Positions 1 through 4,709 of a stretch of DNA of 35,415 nucleotides are shown piece after piece (positions within the stretch are counted from its first letter, which is position 1; each line of letters opens with the position of its first letter). Source of the DNA: a virus. Made by a program: the position numbers and the translations under genes. A model generated the notes under the pieces. It saw nothing but the letters and a program-made list of their open reading frames with translations. It searched no databases and was not told the origin of the DNA. Where the stretch lies: positions 1 to 35,415 of IMG/VR virus record IMGVR_UViG_3300035034_001440; one strand, given 5' to 3'.

Positions 1-33
1 ATAATGGTGATTATGCGACATGGCACGGACTAG

Positions 34-75
34 GTGGTCAGTAGTCGATTAAATGGCTTAGGTAGGCCCTGCAAG
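34..75 (+). repeat. Imperfect direct repeat, copy 1
   Basis: This copy starts GTGGTCAGTAGT, contains CGATTAAATGG (46-56) and GGCTTAGGTAGG (55-66), and ends in CCCTGCAAG. It aligns with 291-340 over its whole length if about 8 bases are inserted there. The inner block GGCYTAGGTARG is itself nearly palindromic when followed by CC. Confidence 0.65.
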
Positions 76-150
76 TACATTCTATATAGTGTAGGTATAA
101 TATAATAATACACAACAGGAACCGCATAAAATTGTGATATAAATAGTAAG

Positions 151-168
151 AAACGGCCTAGGTAAGCC
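151..168 (+). repeat. Imperfect direct repeat, partial copy 2
   Basis: AAACGGCCTAGGTAAGCC matches the core of the repeats at 34-75 and 291-340. The outer GTGGTCA part is missing, but ATAGTAAG just upstream resembles the linker of the third copy. The core reads as a near-palindrome of the form GGCYTA-GG-TARGCC. Confidence 0.55.
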
Positions 169-290
169 ATAAAAACGCTTATAAAGATGATGAAATTTGG
201 CCCTAAAATCAATGAAAATACGCTTATATTGAGCATTGACCACCACAAAATGACCCTTGTTACTACCTTATTTATAAACTGACCGATTAA

Positions 291-340
291 GTGGTCAATA
301 GTAGTAAATAGTTGGAAACGGCTTAGGTAGGGGCTGGAAG
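291..340 (+). repeat. Imperfect direct repeat, copy 3
   Basis: This copy starts GTGGTCAATAGT, contains ACGGCTTAGGTAGG (318-331) and ends GGGCTGGAAG. The element CGATTAAGTGG lies just before it (284-294), matching CGATTAAATGG at 46-56. Unequal spacing suggests an old duplication or spaced protein-binding sites. Confidence 0.65.
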
Positions 341-594
341 GGGGCTATGCTAGTAGTGGGGGGATTGACTTTTCCTTTGTGGTCAACAATTTTTATAATT
401 AACACACAGCACCCTTAGCCATATGTGCGTTAATAGACAGGGGGGTATGTGTCATTACCCTTTCAGTTTATATATAGACCCCGTATCTATGCAGTATAAT
501 AGTATAATAGTCCCCACGTATCACTCAATATATAGTTAGCACAGTATCAGTATTTGCACATATTCCCGTAGTTTAGCCGTATTATACACACTAA

Positions 595-660
595 ATGTAA
601 CGCAAATGTGTTACATCCCTATATCATACCATATTAATCAGTTCTGTAACCTATGTTACA
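595..660. repeat. Two successive TGTAAC/GTTACA inverted repeats
   Basis: ATGTAAC (595-601) pairs with GTTACAT (610-616) across 8 bases, and TGTAAC (645-650) pairs with GTTACA (655-660) across 4 bases. The same half-site used twice within 66 bases looks like paired binding sites for a dimeric protein. Between ori-like elements on the right and repeats on the left, a role in initiation or repression is possible but not shown. Confidence 0.5.
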
Positions 661-740
661 ATAATTCTCATTTGCATATACAAATATAGTATAATCCACT
701 ATGTACGGTCACTTACCCCATTCTTAAACTCAGCATAGTC

Positions 741-764
741 ACAATTCATAACATTCTGAATTGT
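741..764. repeat. Inverted repeat with 8-bp centre
   Basis: ACAATTCA (741-748) and TGAATTGT (757-764) are perfect inverted arms around an 8-base centre, with weaker matching outward. It resembles both an operator and the core of a tyrosine-recombinase site in arm and spacer size. Nothing in the sequence decides between these. Confidence 0.45.
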
Positions 765-840
765 CATATATCAGTTATATATATTGACAGTAATCTCATA
801 CCATACTAAATTCCCTTACTATAGCCATAATCAATATCTA

Positions 841-984
841 TATTACCACACGGTAATATATAGTTTTCCACATTATATATACAACTAATAATAGTTATCC
901 ACATAGTTATCCACATTACTATACATAATTACTATATAACCACACTATCACCTATATAATCAATACATATTACTACACAGTAAT
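841..984. other. Candidate replication origin: DnaA boxes between hairpins
   Basis: Two perfect DnaA boxes TTATCCACA lie at 895-903 and 907-915, in phase 12 bases apart, with the close variant TTTTCCACA at 864-872 in the same orientation. A further match, TTATACACA, is at 582-590. The cluster is flanked by two similar hairpins with the same ACAC loop: TATTACC/GGTAATA (841-858) and ATTACT/AGTAAT (969-984). The surroundings are very AT-rich. DnaA-box clusters with AT-rich DNA mark chromosomal, plasmid and some phage origins. No initiator gene is in the window, so origin function is inferred. Confidence 0.5.
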
Positions 985-1166
985 ATAGGTAGTCAAAATG
1001 TACGGTTATCATTAATCTCGTACACTATATATTATAATTATCTCATCAATATCAATTATATGGACGCTCAGGTATGATTAGAACGATTTTTATCCATCTT
1101 AGTTCAAATTGTACCTGTAATATTAAAAGTCTCTGTAATCGTACATAAACGCCTTTTAAATTAGTG

Positions 1167-1210
1167 TAAATAAAAAACGTACTACAATTTAATGTAATAC
1201 GTTTATTTTA
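1167..1210 (-). terminator. Terminator of the leftward operon
   Basis: Read leftward, the stem AAACGTATTACA / TGTAGTACGTTT has a 6-base loop and one mismatched step, and is followed by a T-rich run. It sits just downstream of the last small leftward ORF, so it fits an intrinsic terminator. The low GC of the stem makes it moderate rather than strong. Confidence 0.65.
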
Positions 1211-1225
1211 TAGTAAATTAAACCA

Positions 1226-1312
1226 TTAATACCCCATATCGGATAGAGTCACAATCATAATAAATATCATACTTACAATGATAAGTATTCCTGTACACTT
1301 TTCGATACTCAT
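1226..1312 (-). CDS. Possible 28-aa single-pass membrane peptide
   Basis: A 28-codon ORF begins MSIEKCTGIL and ends LSDMGY, with a hydrophobic core (residues 8-23) long enough to span a membrane. It follows the 55-aa membrane protein gene by 25 bases in the same direction and ends just before the terminator at 1167-1210. The weak point is initiation: AAAGGA lies about 17 bases upstream of this ATG and would better serve a nearby ATG that meets a stop after three codons. It may be translated by coupling, or not at all. Confidence 0.35.
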   Translation of the reverse strand: MSIEKCTGILIIVSMIFIMIVTLSDMGY

Positions 1313-1337
1313 ATATCCATTTAGTTCAATCCTTTTT

Positions 1338-1505
1338 TTAATCTTGTTTTTTATATACGTCATCTTCTTCAGACCTACCTACAAATTTATTTCTGTCAAT
1401 AATTTCGTTCTCATCACCATTATCGTTTATATATATTATTAAACATACTATTAATATTATAACAATGAATAAAATGATTGGAACTACTAATTGTGTTAAA
1501 ATCAT
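1338..1505 (-). CDS. 55-aa single-pass membrane protein
   Basis: This short gene has a textbook ribosome binding site, GGAGGTCAAC directly before the ATG. The protein has a strongly hydrophobic segment at residues 2-26, followed by a charged tail rich in Asp, Glu, Arg and Lys that includes the stretch GRSEEDD. That layout suggests a membrane anchor with a short cytoplasmic tail. It lies in the leftward operon downstream of the 140-aa gene. I do not recognise a family. Small membrane proteins of this kind in phage non-structural regions include exclusion and holin-like proteins, but nothing here selects a function. Confidence 0.75.
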   Translation of the reverse strand: MILTQLVVPIILFIVIILIVCLIIYINDNGDENEIIDRNKFVGRSEEDDVYKKQD

Positions 1506-1564
1506 GTTGACCTCCATTTTGTTTAATGGAAGTTAAAGCGGGAACTACATGCAACTTTTGCGTA

Positions 1565-1987
1565 TTATTTTTTAACCTCTACGCAATACATAATCTTTAA
1601 TTCAATACTACTCCAATCAATTACGGTGTCTGCTCTATATTCTTTTTTATTATACTCGACAATACCATCAACAACAATTTGTTCTGATGAATTACCCATA
1701 TCAATTAACAGTGCTTTATCAACATGTCTACCTTTACTTAAGAATAATTTACTAACATCGCTTGGTTTATAGAATAGTTCACCATTTGCATCAGATAATA
1801 AATCATTACTATCTTTTAAATCGTTTATAACACCACTAGCAATTTTTAAGTATGCTTTCGTAATAGCCTCTGTTAATTTGTGCTCTCTTGGTAATGGTCT
1901 ATAAGTTTTATATACAAACTCGCCACCATCAATAAACTTACCTAAAACATCCCTTTCTTCAACTTCATAAATATCATATTTTTCCAT
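1565..1987 (-). CDS. Hypothetical protein, 140 aa
   Basis: An intact ORF preceded by AAGGAG about 9 bases before the ATG. The product is soluble, mixed alpha and beta by appearance, with no signal peptide or membrane segment. It begins MEKYDIYEVEERDVLGKF and ends in a lysine pair. I see no catalytic motif and do not recognise a family. It lies in the leftward operon immediately downstream of the two tRNA genes and upstream of the small membrane protein gene, so it probably belongs to an accessory module rather than the virion. Confidence 0.8.
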   Translation of the reverse strand: MEKYDIYEVEERDVLGKFIDGGEFVYKTYRPLPREHKLTEAITKAYLKIASGVINDLKDSNDLLSDANGELFYKPSDVSKLFLSKGRHVDKALLIDMGNSSEQIVVDGIVEYNKKEYRADTVIDWSSIELKIMYCVEVKK

Positions 1988-2060
1988 TTTCCACTATCTC
2001 CTTTTTTTTATTAGTCTTCAACAACATGTCCAATACAGACAATTGTAAATTAATTTATTG

Positions 2061-2134
2061 TGTTCTGAGAAGGACTCGAACCTCCAACGCCTGTTCTTTG
2101 AACCGACTCTTTACCATTTAAGTTATATCAGAAC
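2061..2134 (-). tRNA. tRNA with irregular anticodon arm, isotype unclear
   Basis: The acceptor stem is a perfect 7 pairs (GTTCTGA with TCAGAAC), and the T arm is canonical (GGAGG, loop TTCGAGT, CCTTC). The D region keeps the GG of the loop but pairs only CTT with AAG. The anticodon arm is abnormal: the best stem, TCGGT/ACAGG, has one mismatch and gives a loop TCAAAGA without the invariant U33, and an alternative GTTC-AAA-GAAC hairpin competes. No 3' CCA is encoded. It may be a degenerate tRNA or a tRNA-like RNA. It lies 4 bases downstream of the tRNA-Thr. Confidence 0.5.
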
Positions 2135-2138
2135 GTTT

Positions 2139-2215
2139 TGGTGCCACCCCTAGGATTCGAACCCAGAACCTATCATTTACAAGACGATTGCTCTGCCCAT
2201 TTGAGCTAGAGTGGC
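2139..2215 (-). tRNA. tRNA-Thr (anticodon TGT)
   Basis: A full cloverleaf folds: acceptor GCCACTC/GGGTGGC with one G-T pair, D stem GCTC/GAGC, anticodon stem ATCGT/ATGAT with loop CTTGTAA, T stem CTGGG/CCTAG with loop TTCGAAT, discriminator A and an encoded CCA end. Anticodon TGT reads ACA codons, which are frequent in the AT-rich structural genes. It is transcribed with the leftward genes, just downstream of a hairpin at 2221-2242. Confidence 0.93.
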
Positions 2216-2220
2216 ATTTA

Positions 2221-2242
2221 ATCTGCTACGTTAATAGCAGAT
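2221..2242. other. Hairpin between protein gene and tRNA genes
   Basis: ATCTGCTA and TAGCAGAT form a perfect 8-bp stem with a 6-base loop. A T-rich stretch follows only on the plus strand, so for leftward transcription it is more likely an RNA processing or stabilising hairpin between the mRNA part and the tRNAs. It could also stop rightward transcripts. Confidence 0.5.
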
Positions 2243-2258
2243 ATATTTTTATAACTTA

Positions 2259-2762
2259 TTAATCACACCATGCATCAAATTTCGCTCTACGCACGGGATT
2301 TTTAATTGTATCAATCTCAGCACAAATACTAGTACTAAATTCATTAGCATCTTCGTTGGCTGAAGTTAATTGCCCAAATAGCCAATCTCTTTCAGTTGAC
2401 ATATCAGCAAGTTGTTGAGTTAAATCAACAATCGTTAAATCTCTTTCATCAATTGTTTCGTTTAATGCAATAATCTCAGCATTAAGAGTTGCTATTAGTA
2501 ATTCATTTCCGCCAACCTCTAATAGTAAGTTGTCGCGTTCAACAATTAAATTATCTCTCTCAATAACTAATAGGTCAATTTCGTCCTCCATGATATTAAT
2601 CTCTGCCACTAACACCTCAGTTGTTGCTAATGCGTTGTCAAGATTATCACCACCAATCCAATCTAAGAATCCATTTGCTGAACTACCTGCTACACCAAAC
2701 GCAAATGTACATGATAATACAAATGCTATTAAACCAATACTCATTTTATTCCTTTTTCTCAT
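2259..2762 (-). CDS. Exported or membrane-anchored coiled-coil protein
   Basis: I place the start at the ATG that gives MRKRNKMSIG (167 aa), because AGGAGG lies 10 bases upstream; the TTG three codons earlier almost touches the binding site. The N-terminus has a basic stretch and a hydrophobic segment ending near FAFGVAGSSA, a signal peptide or membrane anchor. Residues about 45-135 form a long heptad-rich coiled coil with a near-repeat of the ERDNL type, and the C-terminus carries two cysteines. The layout resembles inner-membrane spanin-like or surface proteins, but there is no lysis gene beside it. It follows the zinc-ribbon gene by 28 bases in the leftward operon. A role at the host cell surface is inferred. 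Confidence 0.8.
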   Translation of the reverse strand: MRKRNKMSIGLIAFVLSCTFAFGVAGSSANGFLDWIGGDNLDNALATTEVLVAEINIMEDEIDLLVIERDNLIVERDNLLLEVGGNELLIATLNAEIIALNETIDERDLTIVDLTQQLADMSTERDWLFGQLTSANEDANEFSTSICAEIDTIKNPVRRAKFDAWCD

Positions 2763-2790
2763 ATTTATCAATCCTCCTATTTTTTATTTA

Positions 2791-3075
2791 TTACAATCCA
2801 CATTTTAATTGAGCACCACATTTGTTACACGTGAAACATCCGCCTTGATTTTGTAGTGTTCCAATATGGCATAAACTACAAACATCACCTTCGCTAGTCC
2901 CAACTACCTTATCACTCTTCTCAATTGTGTACACATCATCGTCATATGTTAATTCTCTATCACTACCACCAATCATACTAATATTAATGGGTGCACCTTC
3001 AGGTAAGAAATTTTTAACATCCTTTGATTTTTCAGCGAACCCTACTACCTTACCATTTAAACTAATTTGCTCCAT
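2791..3075 (-). CDS. Zinc-ribbon protein, 94 aa
   Basis: The C-terminal third carries six cysteines: C66 and C69, then C80, C83 and C86, and C92. This CxxC ... CxxCxxC pattern with GGCFTCNKCG resembles the C-terminal zinc ribbon of class II ribonucleotide reductases and related short zinc fingers. The N-terminal two thirds is acidic and has no recognisable domain, so the protein is not a reductase itself. GAGAGG lies about 11 bases before the ATG. It heads the main group of leftward genes. Metal binding is well supported; a role as transcription factor or redox partner is open. Confidence 0.8.
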   Translation of the reverse strand: MEQISLNGKVVGFAEKSKDVKNFLPEGAPINISMIGGSDRELTYDDDVYTIEKSDKVVGTSEGDVCSLCHIGTLQNQGGCFTCNKCGAQLKCGL

Positions 3076-3252
3076 TTATACTTTACCTCTCTCATATTTT
3101 TAATTTTAACGTCTCAAACTATAACCAAACGTTATCACCAAGTTGTTGGTGGGTTTTACTCTTAACGAGTTAGATGTTTGAATTCTAACATTCATTTTTA
3201 GTATTATGCTTACATGGATAATACAGTCTCACAAAGATGATACCTTTTAGAT

Positions 3253-3342
3253 TTAGTGTCTGTTAAATAAGATTAGTTGTCTTAATACGAACATTAAATC
3301 TTCGTGTTGTTCTTTACGAACTTTACCATTTGATTTTCTCAT
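3253..3342 (-). CDS. Small basic protein, 29 aa
   Basis: The ORF has GAGAGG 5 bases before its ATG, and a good promoter lies just upstream (3369-3397), leaving a leader of about 20 bases. The product starts MRKSNGKVRKEQHEDLMFVL and ends in NRH, with a basic first third and an amphipathic second half. It would be the first gene of the leftward operon. No family recognised. It could be a leader peptide or a small DNA- or RNA-binding protein. Confidence 0.5.
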   Translation of the reverse strand: MRKSNGKVRKEQHEDLMFVLRQLILFNRH

Positions 3343-3368
3343 AATACCTCTCAAATTAAATTTAACTA

Positions 3369-3397
3369 ATAATACCAAATTGTTTTCCTAGGAACAA
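3369..3397 (-). promoter_or_regulatory. Leftward promoter
   Basis: Read leftward: TTGTTC (-35, 3392-3397), a 17-base spacer, and TATTAT (-10, 3369-3374). The -10 is preceded by TG at the right place, making it an extended -10. It would start transcripts near 3362, just ahead of the 29-aa ORF, and drive the leftward operon. Confidence 0.6.
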
Positions 3398-3489
3398 AAA
3401 ATGACTGTTTGCATCTGTGTTATGAACATTGATGTACATATCATTTAGTATTATTTCGTTATTAATTACTGTTGAATAACAATAGTTTT

Positions 3490-3532
3490 GTCAAATTAAT
3501 CGCATTGTCTACGCCAACGCAATTAATTTGAC
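3490..3532. promoter_or_regulatory. Large dyad between divergent operons
   Basis: GTCAAATTAAT (3490-3500) and ATTAATTTGAC (3522-3532) are perfect 11-bp inverted arms. Inside them CGCATTG and CAACGCA continue the stem with two mismatches around the 7-base centre TCTACGC. The outer ends form TTGACA leftward and TTGACC rightward, so each arm could serve as a -35 element; the possible -10 partners (AGTAAT leftward at 3465-3470, CATTAT rightward at 3551-3556) are weak. No T-run follows on either strand, so it is not a terminator. Operator or recombination-site roles are inferred. Confidence 0.55.
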
Positions 3533-3727
3533 CGGTGTAAAGTTACCCTACATTATAATTATACATCTCAAACAGAAAAAGTATTGATTATTTTTAAAAA
3601 TGTTAAAAAAATTACCTATATAAATGTGGTATACTTACACTTTACGGGTGTGTCACTTTCCTCATGTGTGTGTGTACGATAAATATAAGTATAGGAATAT
3701 AGTTTTAAAGCTTATTTATTTAGAAGA

Positions 3728-3777
3728 CCCAAGATATTATAAATATCTTGGGGATGAATAAATAAATTTATTCATCC
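3728..3777. repeat. Twin perfect hairpins
   Basis: CCCAAGATATT (3728-3738) pairs perfectly with AATATCTTGGG (3742-3752) across a 3-base loop. GGATGAATAAA (3752-3762) pairs perfectly with TTTATTCATCC (3767-3777) across 4 bases. The two stems share one base and would stack end to end. They lie about 240 bases upstream of the first rightward gene and upstream of its best promoter. Confidence 0.6.
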
Positions 3778-3944
3778 TATTATTATCTTTTAATATATCT
3801 TTTCTTGTTTTAAAAACGCGGGCGCGACAGGCGTGTCTCTATATAATTAACATGCTGTTATTGTAATATTTTTATGAAAACTGGCTGTAAATGTACGTTT
3901 TATGCAAAAATAGTACGTTTTTTTAACAAATTTCTAAAAAGGTG

Positions 3945-3972
3945 TTGATTTTTAGTTGACCAGTTGTATAAT
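3945..3972 (+). promoter_or_regulatory. Promoter of the rightward morphogenesis operon
   Basis: TTGATT (3945-3950), a 16-base spacer and a perfect TATAAT (3967-3972) form a good sigma70-type promoter. Transcription would begin near 3979. TTGACCA (3956-3962) sits inside the spacer. AAGGAG then precedes a two-codon ORF, ATG GTT TAG (4000-4008), just ahead of the AGGAGG of the first gene. Confidence 0.7.
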
Positions 3973-4018
3973 TATAGTGTAGGGCAAGAAAAGGAGTTTA
4001 TGGTTTAGGAGGAGTTTT

Positions 4019-4294
4019 ATGGAAGAAAATAATTTAAATAAAAGAGTCGCAATGGTTTCAGAATTTTTAGATATATTTAAAGATGGCGTTATTTCAAGAA
4101 TAATAGATAACAAAAGTAAACAATTAAATTATAGTGTTAATATGCTAATGGCATTTTTTAGAGATAATGGTTTTAAAGATATAGATACTAAAATGTTTAT
4201 CGATACTTGTAACAAAGTAATTAGTTCAGATAGAAATTACCTGACAGTTGGAAAATTGGAAATAAGAAATAATTTTATAATAAATTTATCTTAG
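4019..4294 (+). CDS. Hypothetical protein, 91 aa, first gene of late operon
   Basis: AGGAGG (4008-4013) lies 5 bases before the ATG, about 40 bases after the predicted transcription start. The product is a small, charged, mostly helical protein, starting MEENNLNKRVAMVSEFLDIF, with no membrane segment or known motif. It ends 12 bases before the next gene. The position at the head of the packaging module is where small DNA-binding or terminase-associated proteins occur, but the sequence gives no support for a specific role. Confidence 0.8.
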   Translation: MEENNLNKRVAMVSEFLDIFKDGVISRIIDNKSKQLNYSVNMLMAFFRDNGFKDIDTKMFIDTCNKVISSDRNYLTVGKLEIRNNFIINLS

Positions 4295-4306
4295 GTGGTG
4301 CAGTGC

Positions 4307-4675
4307 ATGGAACAACTGGATATTAATTTAGAGGATTTGGTATTATCAATTGTCTTAGTATATGTTTTAGACAGAAAAGGTAAAAATCCAATATTTTTAA
4401 AAGGTAAAAATGAAAGGGAACTTGATTTTAGGGAATTTTCTTATCAGTTTTTATCTAAGAAAGGTATTAATACCCCAATTAAAGATGGGTTTGAATTTGA
4501 TTTAGTTGTTGAATTCTTTGGGAAGATGTGCGAAAGTTATATTGTAAAATTTAAACACATGGATGATGTTAATACAATTATGTATTTAGTAAAAAATATT
4601 AAAGATGATTTTAAGTTTTTTATGTCAAAAAAAGATAATAAAGATTTGTTTGATATAAAAATAACATTTGGTTAA
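4307..4675 (+). CDS. Hypothetical protein, 122 aa
   Basis: I place the start at ATG 4307 (MEQLDINLED), because AGGTGG lies 8 bases upstream; an in-frame GTG directly after the previous stop would overlap that site. The product is a small mixed alpha-beta protein without membrane segments or recognised motifs. It lies between the 91-aa gene and the phosphoesterase gene on the same transcript. Function unknown. Confidence 0.78.
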   Translation: MEQLDINLEDLVLSIVLVYVLDRKGKNPIFLKGKNERELDFREFSYQFLSKKGINTPIKDGFEFDLVVEFFGKMCESYIVKFKHMDDVNTIMYLVKNIKDDFKFFMSKKDNKDLFDIKITFG

Positions 4676-4709
4676 ATAGAATTTAAAAAGGGGTGTAAAG
4701 GAGATTATT

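Larger units (their letters stand above)
1..1166. other. Left noncoding region, repeats and origin-like elements
   Basis: I see no gene with a convincing ribosome binding site in this 1.17-kb stretch. It contains imperfect direct repeats in the first 340 bases, runs of G at 330-333, 340-344, 358-363 and 440-445, and then very AT-rich DNA carrying several inverted repeats and DnaA-box matches (listed separately). It lies beyond the terminator of the leftward operon. The make-up suggests a replication or regulatory locus; that role is inferred. Confidence 0.6.
3343..4018. other. Divergent intergenic control region
   Basis: This 676-base stretch between the leftward and rightward operons holds no supported gene. 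It contains the leftward promoter, a large dyad (3490-3532), twin hairpins (3728-3777), an 8-base direct repeat GTACGTTT at 3893-3900 and 3913-3920, and the rightward promoter. A short GC-rich patch near 3818-3836 stands out in otherwise AT-rich DNA. Confidence 0.65.

Noticed and set aside
30-248. 72-codon leftward ORF rich in hydrophobic residues
   Set aside because: It overlaps the diverged direct repeats, has no good ribosome binding site, and lies beyond the terminator of the leftward operon. AT-rich noncoding DNA often gives such membrane-like ORFs.
2530-2812. Two overlapping rightward ORFs of 92 and 63 codons
   Set aside because: They lie opposite the exported coiled-coil gene, which has a strong binding site and clear protein features; these are shadows.
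3106-3195. 29-codon leftward ORF between the zinc-ribbon gene and the first small ORF
   Set aside because: It lacks any binding site and crosses a hairpin (3136-3151), so it looks like part of an untranslated leader.
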